DNA from: an uncultured Latescibacterota bacterium
GTDB lineage: Bacteria > Latescibacterota > UBA2968 > UBA8231
Direction: 5' to 3'
Assembly: GCA_958295495.1 (NCBI GenBank)
Contig: OY282352.1
Span: 5,898,049 to 5,962,048, forward strand
Length of the DNA stretch: 64,000 nt
How positions within the stretch are numbered: position 1 is the stretch's first letter; each line of letters begins with the position of its first letter. A program made the translations under genes and the position numbers. Below the pieces are notes generated by a model. That model was not told the origin of the DNA, did not search any database, and saw nothing but the letters and a program-made list of their open reading frames with translations. Of the stretch, positions 48,876 to 57,778 are shown one piece after another.

Positions 48876-49427
48876 CTAGAAAATCTCGTTTAGATCAATA
48901 GTGAAGCCGGCGAGCGTGGGCGAAGCCATCGTTTGTCCCTCGCCATAAATGGCCTCCACCTCGAAGGCACCCTCGCCGAGCCGCAGGACTGTCGCCGTCC
49001 GAGCGTCTGGATCGACCAGCCAGTATTCCTTCACACCGTGTTTGGCGTACAGGGCGCGTTTGAGGGTCCGGTCCCGCCCAGCGGTGGAAGGGGACAGGAC
49101 TTCGACGACCAAATCCGGTGCGCCGAGGACATTCGCGCCGCCGAGTAGCAGGTGCGCTCGCTCATTGGAGACGAACAGCAGGTCCGGCTGTACCACGTCC
49201 GTGTTCGACAGCACCACGTCGCAGGGCGCGAAAAAGACCTCGCCCAAGCCTCTCTGCTCTACGAATGTATAGAGCAGCACTCCTAGCCTAGCGTCAATTC
49301 TCTGGTGCCCTAGGTTGGGCGCGGGAGCCATAATCAACTCTCCATCCAATAACTCGTAGCGCTGGTCCTCCGGGGTGTGCTGATAGTCCTCATAGGTGAA
49401 CTTGACGGCTGGGTTGGGGCTGAGCAT
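48876..49427 (-). CDS. Uma2-family putative PD-(D/E)xK endonuclease
   Basis: A 183-residue protein of the Uma2/DUF820 family, common in cyanobacteria and other environmental bacteria and thought to be restriction-like nucleases linked with mobile DNA. Typical blocks are YELLDGELIMAPAPNLGHQR, VVQPDLLFVSNER (Asp of the core), PDLVVEVLSPSTAGRDR (Glu) and YAKHGVKEYWLVDPD (Lys/Asp). ATG 49427 is preceded by GGAGGG; a frame extension to 49487 lacks a site. Biological role unknown; such genes often occur in many copies. Confidence 0.88.
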   Translation of the reverse strand: MLSPNPAVKFTYEDYQHTPEDQRYELLDGELIMAPAPNLGHQRIDARLGVLLYTFVEQRGLGEVFFAPCDVVLSNTDVVQPDLLFVSNERAHLLLGGANVLGAPDLVVEVLSPSTAGRDRTLKRALYAKHGVKEYWLVDPDARTATVLRLGEGAFEVEAIYGEGQTMASPTLAGFTIDLNEIF

Positions 49428-49514
49428 ATCGCCCTCCTCTCGTCGCTTAATGTGCGGTTTACGGACGCCTAAATGCCGGTCAATCAAGCTACCAATAATC
49501 TAACCGCCGCCGCC

Positions 49515-50330
49515 CTACTCGGCGAGCCGCCCAATCGGCTTGCGCGGACCGACCAAAATCATCCGGCCCCACGTATTGTCGTCGTCGCCATTGCCGTAGA
49601 TCATAAAGTGGCCGCCGTATGCCCCGCCGTCCGGGTCGGTGTGGACGATTTCCATGCTGTATTCGTCCCCCACTTGCGGCGGCTGCCAGCGGGGGTCGCT
49701 CTGGCCAAATGTCGGAGCCATCTCGACGCGGGCCTCTAGGATAAAATCGGCCGCGCTCCGGCCCCAAGGATCCATGCGTACGACGTAGTCGCAAGCGGCC
49801 TCGGGGATCGGCTCTTCCAAGTAGGTCTGCCCGGGTGCGCCGTGCCGCCACCAAGCGTTTTGCCGAGTGCGCTGCGGGTCGGCCACAAAGCAGAAGGCAT
49901 TGTCGCCTTGGCCGAAGCGCTCGTTAGCCCGGTCGCGTGGGCCTTCCATAAACCAGCAAATCGCATCCTTGAAATACCAGCGCTTGTCCGCCGGCTCCGG
50001 GTCGTCGAGGTCGTTGACGTTGTCCCAGACCTCGGCCCCTAAGTAGAAGTTTTGCGCGTCCCAAGCAATGTAGTAGCGGGCGCTCAAGTCCTCGGCGAGC
50101 GACGGCTCATCGCCGTGATCGGTGAGGCGGTTGCGCGCGCCGCGATCGAGGCGGTAGAAGCCAGCCTCGCTGATGCGGCGCATGTCCCAGACGCCGTCGT
50201 TGTGGGCGCGGTCCTTCCACTCGGCAAGGTCGCCGTCAATGGTCGGGGCCGCCTCCAACAAGGGGGCGTTGATATTTACGTCCGCGCACGCGGCAGCGGC
50301 GGCGAGCAAAATCGCGCACAAGGGCAGCAT
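49515..50330 (-). CDS. CBM9-like sugar-binding lipoprotein
   Basis: A 271-residue exported protein with a carbohydrate-binding family 9-like beta sandwich: the start APTIDGDLAEWKD and the later YYIAWDAQNFYLGAEVWDN and RVEMAPTFGQSD fit this fold. MLPLCAILLAAAAAC is a lipoprotein-type signal with a lipobox before C15. The start ATG 50330 has TGAGGAG just upstream, 12 bases after the epimerase stop; an open frame extending into the epimerase gene is not used. Probably binds sugars at the cell surface; may be a periplasmic partner of the nearby ABC transporters. Order epimerase then this gene suggests one operon. Confidence 0.78.
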   Translation of the reverse strand: MLPLCAILLAAAAACADVNINAPLLEAAPTIDGDLAEWKDRAHNDGVWDMRRISEAGFYRLDRGARNRLTDHGDEPSLAEDLSARYYIAWDAQNFYLGAEVWDNVNDLDDPEPADKRWYFKDAICWFMEGPRDRANERFGQGDNAFCFVADPQRTRQNAWWRHGAPGQTYLEEPIPEAACDYVVRMDPWGRSAADFILEARVEMAPTFGQSDPRWQPPQVGDEYSMEIVHTDPDGGAYGGHFMIYGNGDDDNTWGRMILVGPRKPIGRLAE

Positions 50331-50341
50331 GGGTTTTCTCC

Positions 50342-51088
50342 TCAGCGGTAGTCTTCGGCTCGGTCCGCGGGCACAAAGCCCACCGTCTGGCGAGCGTGTT
50401 CCAAGTCGCGGTAGCCCCATTTGTTGTCCGAGTTGACGAAGAAGGTGTCGAAGGGCAAGTCGAGAGGGGCTGCAAGGCACTTTTCGATCATCTGCACTGC
50501 GTCGCGCTGGCTGCACCAGACGCAAAACTCGCGGGAGTGGGTCGGGCGGTTTTCCGGGTTGACGCGGCCAAAGCGCAGGCAGAGGACGGACATGCCGTGG
50601 GCCGAAGCGTATTCGCGGCCCAGTTCTTCGCCCCAGACCTTGCTGGCCGCGTACAGGCCCGTTGGCCGCAGGGGCGATTGCGCCGTCAGCATCGGCCACG
50701 TAGCCGGCACTTGGTCGTACTCACCGGCCAAAAGCTCCTTGTATGGGGAGCGCGCGGTGTAGCCGCCCATGACCGACCCGCTGCTGGCAAAGAGAACGCG
50801 GCGCACTCCGGCCTCGTGGGCCGCGGCGAAAACATGGCCGGTGCCCTGCAAGTTGGTGCGGAAGATCGCCGGCAGGTCGTTGGCAATGTGCGCGGCGAGA
50901 TGGACGACCGCATCGATCCCGGCAAAGGCCGGCCGGATGGCGTCGAGATCGGCGATGTCGGCTTGGTGGCAGTCGAGGTGCGGGAGCGGGCGGCGGTTGA
51001 GGGCGCGCAGGTTATAGTGCCGGCGCAGGCGGGCGACAGCGGCTTTGCCGATCAGACCCGTGGCCCCGGTGATGAGGATGTTTTGCAT
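50342..51088 (-). CDS. NAD-dependent epimerase/dehydratase (extended SDR)
   Basis: A 248-residue short-chain-type enzyme acting on nucleotide sugars, uronates or related compounds. Rossmann motif GATGLIGKA at residues 8-16, active-site serine in FASSGSVMGG and the catalytic YAASK pair (Tyr and Lys). It is short for an extended SDR and resembles uronate dehydrogenase-like enzymes, fitting sugar-acid metabolism. Start ATG 51088. It is followed after 11 bases by the CBM9-like lipoprotein gene, and is divergent from the sugar-binding protein of the first ABC transporter, with about 150 bases between. Confidence 0.87.
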   Translation of the reverse strand: MQNILITGATGLIGKAAVARLRRHYNLRALNRRPLPHLDCHQADIADLDAIRPAFAGIDAVVHLAAHIANDLPAIFRTNLQGTGHVFAAAHEAGVRRVLFASSGSVMGGYTARSPYKELLAGEYDQVPATWPMLTAQSPLRPTGLYAASKVWGEELGREYASAHGMSVLCLRFGRVNPENRPTHSREFCVWCSQRDAVQMIEKCLAAPLDLPFDTFFVNSDNKWGYRDLEHARQTVGFVPADRAEDYR

Positions 51089-51237
51089 GGCGTATCCGTC
51101 TGGTTACGAGGTTTCATTAAGTACGGAATTGCGGACGCGGTGTCCAGCAGAGTTGATTGTCAGCAAAGAGCGGTTTGGCTAATATAGGCGGCGCGAAATG
51201 CACTGGAGCAATTTGCGGATTCTATGCGGCTATATCC

Positions 51238-52500
51238 TTGAAAAAAATACTAGTTCCATTATTCATAAGCCTAGTCGCCTGCGGGGGCGACGACCGCCCG
51301 CGTCCCGGTGAACCGACCGCGGTAGTGTTGTGGGAATTCGGCGGGGTGCCGGGCCTGCGCGAATGGGTACAGCAGGCCGTGGCCGACTTCAACGCCTCTC
51401 GCAGCGACATCCAAATCGAGCTGGAATTCCGCGACTGGGCCACGCAGCGCGAGAGCCTGATCAGCACCACTATCGTCGGCGATGGGCCGGATATTGTGCG
51501 AGTACATCACAAGTACTCGGTGGAGTTCGGCGAGTTGGGCGGCTTGTACGCGCTGGAGAATTTCCCCGATTTTCCCCAAGTCAAGGAGCGCATCCTCGAC
51601 AATGTTTGGGAGTTGGTCGAATACGACGGCAAGCACTACGGCTTGCCGGTGACCATGCTGCCCTTTGTGCTGGCGGTCAACACCGAAATCATGGCGCGGA
51701 TGGGGCTCGAAGTCCCCCAGACCTGGGATGAGATGCTGGCGCTCGGTCCAAAATTCGCGGGCACCGGGATCGAGCCTTTTACCATGCCTGGGGGCGTCAA
51801 TCTGGACACGGCCTACCGCTTCTTGCCGCTGCTGTACAAAGCGGGCGGGCGCGTCTTTAACGAGGATTGGTCGGCCGCGGCCTTTAACGGCCCGGCCGGG
51901 CAGGCCGCGCTGGAGTTTTTAGTGGAAATGAAAAACAACGGCTATTTGCCCGCCGGCAGCGCGGCCTATCGCTTCGACGAGAACGCCGCACACTGGTCAA
52001 CGGGCAAGGCGGCACTGTCGATTGAGGGGCCGTGGTGGCAGGATATCGTCCGCGGCAATTACGGCTTCAATCTGAACAATCTGGCACTGGCGCAAGTCCC
52101 CGCGCCCACCGAGCACCTCGGGCCGCACGCATCGCGGACGTTGCTCGACGTAATTATGATTGCCATAACGGGCTATACCAAGGTGCCCAAGGAAGCCTGG
52201 GAAGTGGTCAAGGTGCTGAATTTGCACCATCCGGTCTGGCGCAACCCCAACCCGACCATGGGCGGCATTCCCACGCTAAAGGCGGCCTATGCCGAAGGCG
52301 TGCAGTCCGATTATATCGACTTGGACCAGCTCGCCCTAGCCGGGGCCAATGGGCTGGGCTGGCCGGGGCATCCGGCCGTGACCCAAATCCAGCGGCACAT
52401 TGCCGATGCGGTCAATATGGCCCTGACCGGATCGCTAAGCCCCAAGGAGGCACTGGACTTTGCCGCCGAGGAAGTAAACGAGGTGTTGAGTGATTACTAG
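51238..52500 (+). CDS. Sugar ABC transporter substrate-binding lipoprotein
   Basis: A 420-residue periplasmic binding protein of the MalE/UgpB type that delivers sugars to the permease. It begins MKKILVPLFISLVACGGDD, a lipoprotein signal with lipobox LVAC, using a TTG start at 51238. No ATG in frame exists, and the upstream TTG at 51157 would bury the signal. The mature part has the typical WEFGGVPGLREWVQQAVADF and LPVTMLPFVLAVNTEIM blocks. It overlaps the first permease gene by 11 bases. No ATPase gene is present, as for many transporters that share a MsmK-type subunit encoded elsewhere. Confidence 0.86.
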   Translation: MKKILVPLFISLVACGGDDRPRPGEPTAVVLWEFGGVPGLREWVQQAVADFNASRSDIQIELEFRDWATQRESLISTTIVGDGPDIVRVHHKYSVEFGELGGLYALENFPDFPQVKERILDNVWELVEYDGKHYGLPVTMLPFVLAVNTEIMARMGLEVPQTWDEMLALGPKFAGTGIEPFTMPGGVNLDTAYRFLPLLYKAGGRVFNEDWSAAAFNGPAGQAALEFLVEMKNNGYLPAGSAAYRFDENAAHWSTGKAALSIEGPWWQDIVRGNYGFNLNNLALAQVPAPTEHLGPHASRTLLDVIMIAITGYTKVPKEAWEVVKVLNLHHPVWRNPNPTMGGIPTLKAAYAEGVQSDYIDLDQLALAGANGLGWPGHPAVTQIQRHIADAVNMALTGSLSPKEALDFAAEEVNEVLSDY

Positions 52501-53392
52501 AACAGGTGCGCTGCACAAAAATTTGACGCCGTACTATTTCTTGTTGCCGGCAATGCTGGTCTTGGCGGTCATCATCCTCTACCCGGTATTCAGCAACCTG
52601 ATCATGAGCGTCCACAAGGTGAAGCTGTTTCGCGGGGCCGGCGACGAATTCATCGGCCTGACCCACTACGCCAAGCTCCTCGGCAGCCGCACCTTTGTCA
52701 ACAGCATCTGGAGCTCGGTGCGCTTTGCGCTTTACTCGCTGCCGGTGGCCTTCGTCTTGGGCTTGGGGATGGCCTTGATTTTCAACGAAATCCGCAAGTA
52801 TCGGCCGGTCTTTACTGGCTTTTTGCTCATCCCCTGGGCCATCGCCCCGGTCGTAACCGGCTACATGTGGCGCTGGCTCTTCCACGACAGCTTCGGGCTG
52901 GTCAATCACCTGCTCCTGAGCCTCGGCTTCATCGACGCCAATGTCCCTTGGCTGGCGCAGCCAGACGCGGCCATCGGCGCGGTGGTCGTGGCCAATGTCT
53001 GGCGCTTCATGCCCTATATCACCATCATGCTGCTGGCCGGTTTGCAGGGGGTTTCCGCCGAGCTGTACGAAGCCGCGCACGTCGATGGCGCCAATGTGTT
53101 CGAGCGCTTTTTCCACGTGACCCTGCCGCAGCTCAAGCACGTGATCGGGGTGGTCTTCCTCTTCGCCACGATCTGGATGGTCAACGACTTCGCCCTGATT
53201 TTCATTATGACCGAGGGCGGCCCGGCCAAGGCGACCCAAGTGGTGCCCATTACGGTCTATCGCATCGCCTTCGAGCACCTGCGGCTCGGCAAGGGTGCGG
53301 CCGCAGCGCTCATTCTGCTGCTCTTTTTGCTGGCCATGAGCATCGTCTTCATCCGCGTGCTCTTCCGCGAGGACAGGAGAAGCGGGGATTAG
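52490..53392 (+). CDS. Sugar ABC transporter permease, MalF/UgpA-like
   Basis: A 300-residue inner-membrane subunit with six membrane helices. The ATPase-contact loop (EAA motif) is YEAAHVDGANVFERFFHVTLP. It starts at a GTG 52490 that overlaps the binding-protein gene by 11 bases, so they are translationally coupled. The partner permease lies further on at 54536 but is separated by an Rpn-like nuclease gene, which looks like a later insertion. The 228 bases after this gene (53393-53620) show no gene but carry a 17-bp repeat end at 53589-53605. Confidence 0.9.
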   Translation: MITRTGALHKNLTPYYFLLPAMLVLAVIILYPVFSNLIMSVHKVKLFRGAGDEFIGLTHYAKLLGSRTFVNSIWSSVRFALYSLPVAFVLGLGMALIFNEIRKYRPVFTGFLLIPWAIAPVVTGYMWRWLFHDSFGLVNHLLLSLGFIDANVPWLAQPDAAIGAVVVANVWRFMPYITIMLLAGLQGVSAELYEAAHVDGANVFERFFHVTLPQLKHVIGVVFLFATIWMVNDFALIFIMTEGGPAKATQVVPITVYRIAFEHLRLGKGAAAALILLLFLLAMSIVFIRVLFREDRRSGD

Positions 53393-53588
53393 GGGTTTGC
53401 TGGCCTCGGCGGGCGCTGTGCTATGCCCTTTGTCTTGATAGGACAAGCGGATATATTTCTCTACATCGCGTCCACTCTTAGAAGCCGTCCCACTCTTTCC
53501 CACAAGGGCGACCCCGGCGACGGCAACTGGTGCCGTTAGCAAGGAAGCCGTGGTCCGTGGCCACGAATACACCCATCGCCCGACGCGA

Positions 53589-53605
53589 GTTTTAAGAATG
53601 CTTCT
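53589..53605. repeat. Solo copy of the 17-bp inverted-repeat end
   Basis: Matches 63074-63090 with one mismatch. It lies 15 bases before the Rpn-like gene, as the other copy lies shortly before the ATPase gene at 63142, hinting at a shared mobile element. Confidence 0.5.
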
Positions 53606-53620
53606 CAGGAGAGCGAACCG

Positions 53621-54517
53621 ATGGCCAAATTTGACAGCGTTTCCAAGTCCCTGCTCAGCACCCATCCGCAAGGCTTTCTGACCTTCCTGCTGGGGCACTC
53701 GGAGGTGCAGCTACTGGATATGCTCAACCCGGAGCAACCCACCGTCGAGACCCAAGTGATGGACAGCCTGATGCGCGTACAAATCCAAGGCGAGGAGGCC
53801 TTAGTGCATTGCGAGTTTCAAACTACCGATAGCACGGCCGTGCCCATGCCGCGGCGGATGGCCGGCTATATGGGACACTGCATTGCCGAGTACGGCTTGC
53901 CCCTGTCTTCCTACGTGATCTACCTGCGTCCCGAGGCCGGGCGGCACGATCCGGGGCATTATATTCAAGAGCACAAGGACTTTGAGGTGGTGCTGCGCTA
54001 TAAGGTGATCCGGTTGATTGCGTTGGATGGGATAGCGTATTTGTCGTCGGGCAATGTGGGAGTATTGCCGTTTGCGCCGCTGATGGGGCGTCCCGAGGGG
54101 ATGGGGGTGGATGCGTGGTTGCGTCGGTGTGTGGAGACGACCGAGGAATTAGCTGTACCTCGTGCCGTTAAGCATAGTGTGTTGGCGCACATGGGGATGT
54201 TGAGTTCGTTGGTGTGCGAGGAATCAACCGTTTTTTCTCTTATATCGGAGGAGATCATGACTGAGTTTCCGTTGTTGGAGTATTTTCGCAAGCGAGGGCT
54301 GGAGCAGGGACTAGAGCAGGGACTGGAGCAAGGGCTTAGGCAAAGTATCGAGGAAGCCTTGGCGATTCGGTTTGATGGGGATGCGGCCAAGGAGTTGTCG
54401 GGGCGCTTGGCGAGTATTGAAGCAGTCGAGCAACTCCAAGTCTTGCACCGCGCCGCCATACAGGTGGCGGAACTGGCCGAATTCACGCTCTTGTTGGATA
54501 AAATAACCACGGAGTGA
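53621..54517 (+). CDS. Rpn-like/PDDEXK-family putative transposase-nuclease
   Basis: A 298-residue protein resembling the Rpn family of recombination-promoting nucleases (PD-(D/E)xK fold), which spread as repeated genes in many genomes. The core is LLDMLNPEQPTVETQVMDSL followed by VHCEFQTTDS (Glu and Gln of the nuclease site) and the arginine-rich segment MPRRMAGYMG. The C-terminus carries RGLEQGLEQGLEQGLRQS, a QG-repeat linker seen in this group, then a DUF4351-like helical end. CAGGAGAG precedes ATG 53621. It sits between the two permease genes of a sugar transporter, interrupting the operon. Different codon use in the second half is visible. Confidence 0.8.
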   Translation: MAKFDSVSKSLLSTHPQGFLTFLLGHSEVQLLDMLNPEQPTVETQVMDSLMRVQIQGEEALVHCEFQTTDSTAVPMPRRMAGYMGHCIAEYGLPLSSYVIYLRPEAGRHDPGHYIQEHKDFEVVLRYKVIRLIALDGIAYLSSGNVGVLPFAPLMGRPEGMGVDAWLRRCVETTEELAVPRAVKHSVLAHMGMLSSLVCEESTVFSLISEEIMTEFPLLEYFRKRGLEQGLEQGLEQGLRQSIEEALAIRFDGDAAKELSGRLASIEAVEQLQVLHRAAIQVAELAEFTLLLDKITTE

Positions 54518-54535
54518 AGACCTGCTGCTCTTTTT

Positions 54536-55375
54536 ATGCGAATTAAAACCCAAGAAAAGGTCCGCGCCTATCTCGCCTACGGCTTGGGCTCGGCCTTTGT
54601 GCTCGCGCTGGTGATGCCGCTCTTATGGGTGGTGACCACGTCCATGCGCCCCCTGTCCGAGATGACCCGCACCCCGCCGCTGGTCTTCCCCCGCTCCCTC
54701 ACCTTGCGCGCCTACGTCGAGATGTGGGACACCGGGCCGTTTGTAAAGTACTTTGCCAACAGCGTGGCCATTTCCCTTTCGACGGCCCTGATCGCCCTCG
54801 CGTTTAGCGTCTGCGCGGCATACTCCTTTGCCCGCTTCCGCTTTCGCGGCAACACCTTGTTGCTAATGGTGGTGGTGATGTCGCAAATGCTGCCCGGCTC
54901 TTCGATCCTCATCCCGCTCTTTCAGGTGATTCGCTCGCTCGGCTTGCTCGACACGCACCTGGGCATGGTGCTGATCTACACCGGCTTTGCCATTCCGTTT
55001 TGCACTTGGCTGCTCAACGGCTATTTCCGCGCCATCCCCACCGATTTAGAGCAGGCCGCGCTCATCGACGGCTGCAACCGCCTCCAGCTACTCTACCGGA
55101 TCATCTTGCCGCTGGCCGCACCAGCGATCGTGGCGGTAGGGACCTTTGCGTTTTTGCTTTCGTGGAACGAATTCTTGTTCGCTTTTGTATTTACCAAATC
55201 GCAGGCCCTGACCATTCCGGTGGGGCTGCGAGCCGCATTTTTGGGGCAATACGTCAACAAATACGACCAGCTATTCGCCGCGTCCCTGATCTTTAGCCTG
55301 CCGCCGATCGCGCTTTTTGTGGGGTTGCAGCGATATTTTGTCCGAGGGTTGATGGCTGGGGCAGTCAAGGGATGA
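54536..55375 (+). CDS. Sugar ABC transporter permease, MalG/UgpE-like
   Basis: A 279-residue inner-membrane subunit with six helices; the EAA loop is EQAALIDGCNRLQLLYRIILP. It is the partner of the permease at 52490. It starts 18 bases after the Rpn-like gene with a poor ribosome-binding site, so expression may depend on the inserted gene's transcript. The ATPase-nuclease gene follows 12 bases after its stop. With the binding protein and the first permease this makes a complete CUT1-type sugar importer apart from the ATPase. Confidence 0.9.
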   Translation: MRIKTQEKVRAYLAYGLGSAFVLALVMPLLWVVTTSMRPLSEMTRTPPLVFPRSLTLRAYVEMWDTGPFVKYFANSVAISLSTALIALAFSVCAAYSFARFRFRGNTLLLMVVVMSQMLPGSSILIPLFQVIRSLGLLDTHLGMVLIYTGFAIPFCTWLLNGYFRAIPTDLEQAALIDGCNRLQLLYRIILPLAAPAIVAVGTFAFLLSWNEFLFAFVFTKSQALTIPVGLRAAFLGQYVNKYDQLFAASLIFSLPPIALFVGLQRYFVRGLMAGAVKG

Positions 55376-55387
55376 GGAGTCCTCGCG

Positions 55388-56962
55388 ATGCGTTTTTTTA
55401 ACACGAGCGGTCCGGTGGTGGCCGAGGATCACTACTGCATCCCGCCCTTGGAGCGGCTGAACCTTGCAAAGGTGCGCCGGCTCATTCGCGACAAACGCTA
55501 CTTCGTCCTGCACGCGCCGCGGCAGACGGGCAAGACCTCGACCCTGCTGGCGCTGCGCGACCTGCTCAACGCCGAAGGGGCTTATAGCTGCGTGTACGTC
55601 AACATTGAGGGGGCGCAAGCCCTGCGCGAAGACGTGGAACGGGCGACGCAGGTCATCTTGGGCCAACTAGCCTCTTGGGCGCGTGCGACGCTGGGCGACA
55701 AGTTCTTGGATGCGATCTGGCTCGACATCTTGGCGAAATACGGTCCGGGTGCGCTGGGCGAGGCATTGACGCGCTGGGCCGAGGCCAGTCCCAAACCGCT
55801 GGTGCTGCTCATCGACGAAATTGATTCCTTGATCGGCGACACGTTGTTAGCGGTGCTGCGGCAGTTGCGGGCCGGCTACGTGCTGCGCCCAGCGCGATTT
55901 CCGCAGAGCGTGGTCCTGTGCGGGGTGCGCGACGTGCGCGATTACCGCATTCAATCAACCGCCGAGCATGCCATCATCACCGGCGGCAGTGCGTTCAACA
56001 TCAAAGCGCGGTCGTTGCGTCTAGGCGACTTTTCGCCGGCCGAGGTCATCGCCCTGCTGAGTCAGCACACCGCGGAGACGGGACAGGTGTTTACCGCCGA
56101 GGCGCTGGACGCGGTTTGGACGCAGACGCAAGGGCAGCCGTGGCTGGTCAACGCGCTGGCCGACGAAACCTGTTTCTATGGCGAATTTGCCGAGGCGTGG
56201 CATCGTCCGGTCACCGCCGAAGCCATCCGCGCCGCGCAAGAGCAGCTCATCCAGCGGCGCGAGACGCACCTGGACCAGTTGGCCGATAAGCTCAAGGAGG
56301 AGCGGGTGCGGCGGGTGGTCGAGCCGCTGTTGAGCGGCGGCGAAGTGCGCCACTTTGCCGACCGCGATTTGGAGTATGTGCGGGATCTGGGGCTGGTCGC
56401 TCAGGATCGTCCGTTGCGCATCGCCAATCCGATCTATGCCGAGGTGGTGCCGCGCGAACTGACGTGGGTGATGCAAGAGGAGTTTGAGCAGGAAACGGCT
56501 TGGTATGTGGATGCGGACGGTAACTTGGACATGGGCAATTTGCTGTCGGCGTTCCAAGCTTTCTTCCGCGAGCACTCCGAGCACTGGGTGGAGCGGTTCG
56601 AGTACAAGGAAGCGGGTCCACAGTTGCTGTTGCAGGCATTTTTGCAGCGGATCGTCAACAGCGGCGGTCGAATCGAGCGCGAATACGGCCTCGGTCGGAT
56701 GCGGACGGACCTGCTGATCGCGTGGCCACAGGGCGAGCAGACGCGCCAGTTCGTCGTCGAGTGCAAGGTGCTGCACAAGAGCTTGGAGCAGACCGTTGCC
56801 GAGGGGTTGGGACAGACGGCGGGGTACATGGATCGCTGTGGGGCGGAGGCGGGTCATCTGGTGATTTTCGACCGGCGCGCTGGCCGGCGTTGGGCGGACA
56901 AAGTGTTCCACTACCGCCGGACAGCGGACAGCGGGACGAAGATCGATATTTGGGGGATGTGA
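55388..56962 (+). CDS. AAA-like ATPase with C-terminal PD-(D/E)xK-type nuclease domain
   Basis: A 524-residue protein. Residues about 1-350: P-loop ATPase with Walker A APRQTGKTS (43-51) and Walker B LVLLIDEID (138-146), followed by a winged-helix-like part with QGQPWLVNALADE. The C-terminus has GRMRTDLLIAW and FVVECKV (about 438-458), matching the Asp...ExK nuclease core. This architecture belongs to the AAA-like (PF14516/DUF1703-type) group, found in many copies in Bacteroidetes, Poribacteria and similar genomes; its function is unknown, perhaps defence or mobile DNA. GGAG precedes ATG 55388. It lies between two transporter operons and abuts a truncated gene. Confidence 0.82.
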   Translation: MRFFNTSGPVVAEDHYCIPPLERLNLAKVRRLIRDKRYFVLHAPRQTGKTSTLLALRDLLNAEGAYSCVYVNIEGAQALREDVERATQVILGQLASWARATLGDKFLDAIWLDILAKYGPGALGEALTRWAEASPKPLVLLIDEIDSLIGDTLLAVLRQLRAGYVLRPARFPQSVVLCGVRDVRDYRIQSTAEHAIITGGSAFNIKARSLRLGDFSPAEVIALLSQHTAETGQVFTAEALDAVWTQTQGQPWLVNALADETCFYGEFAEAWHRPVTAEAIRAAQEQLIQRRETHLDQLADKLKEERVRRVVEPLLSGGEVRHFADRDLEYVRDLGLVAQDRPLRIANPIYAEVVPRELTWVMQEEFEQETAWYVDADGNLDMGNLLSAFQAFFREHSEHWVERFEYKEAGPQLLLQAFLQRIVNSGGRIEREYGLGRMRTDLLIAWPQGEQTRQFVVECKVLHKSLEQTVAEGLGQTAGYMDRCGAEAGHLVIFDRRAGRRWADKVFHYRRTADSGTKIDIWGM

Positions 56963-56989
56963 CCGTAGGAAGGCTTAGCACTTCTCGAC

Positions 56990-57778
56990 GTGGCAGCGCA
57001 AATCTCCAAGGCCGAAAACCTGCTCGCCCAAGGGGTCGAGGTGCTGGTGTTGTCGCCCGTGGACGCCAAGGCGATGGGGCCGGTGGTGCGGCAGGCCAAG
57101 GCCGCGGGCACCAAGGTGATTACCGAGTCCAACCCCGTGCCAGAGGCCGACAGCTACGTGGGGATCGACAACTACGCCGGCGGAGTCAAGGCCGGCGAGT
57201 GGTTTGCCGAGTACGCCCAAGCCAAAGGGCTCGACCCCCAAATCCTCATCGTCGGCTTCCCCAACTTCGAGGACTGTCGGCAACGGGTCGATGGTTTCAA
57301 GGACGCGCTCGCCGCCTCGGACCTGACCTATGCAATCGTCCAAGAAGTCGATGGACAGGGCCTCAAAGAAAAGGCGTTCAAGGTGGCGCAGGACGCGCTG
57401 ACGGCCAACCCGCACATCGACGCGATCTATGGCATCAACGACGATTCGACGACCGGGGGCATGGCCGCCTACAAAGCTGCGGGCCTCGACGAAGCGGCGC
57501 TGACGGCGATCGGCTTTGGCTTTGAGGGCACCGTGGGACAGACGGCCCTGACCGGCGATACGCCCTACGCGGCGGCCCTAGCGATGTTTCCCAACTTCGT
57601 CGGCGCAGCCATGATTGATGCGGCCTTGCAGTTGAGCAAGGGGAAACCGCTGCCGGCCCACTACGAGACGCCGACCATCGTCGTCACCCGCGACAATCTC
57701 AGCCGCTTCTACGAGGTGGGCACCGAGCCGCCCTTCTCGCTCAAGGTGGATGCGGTGCGGGCCCTGTTGCCGCAATGA
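56990..57778 (+). CDS. Ribose-type ABC substrate-binding protein, N-terminus missing
   Basis: A 262-residue protein matching the RbsB-like family from about residue 60 onward: ENLLAQGVEVLVLSPVDAKA, YVGIDNYAGGVKAGEW, ALTANPHIDAIYGINDD. The signal peptide and first strands are missing, and in frame upstream there is a TAG at 56966-56968. The ATPase-nuclease gene ends 27 bases before, so the 5' part was probably lost when that gene arrived or by a deletion. A GTG at 56990 could start a cytoplasmic fragment, but without export it could not serve the transporter. The stop overlaps the permease start in ATGA. Confidence 0.75.
   Translation: MAAQISKAENLLAQGVEVLVLSPVDAKAMGPVVRQAKAAGTKVITESNPVPEADSYVGIDNYAGGVKAGEWFAEYAQAKGLDPQILIVGFPNFEDCRQRVDGFKDALAASDLTYAIVQEVDGQGLKEKAFKVAQDALTANPHIDAIYGINDDSTTGGMAAYKAAGLDEAALTAIGFGFEGTVGQTALTGDTPYAAALAMFPNFVGAAMIDAALQLSKGKPLPAHYETPTIVVTRDNLSRFYEVGTEPPFSLKVDAVRALLPQ

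Noticed and set aside
52412..53698. A 428-codon minus-strand frame opposite the transporter genes
   Set aside because: Low-complexity His/Asp/Glu-rich translation antisense to a permease with clear membrane helices and an EAA motif.
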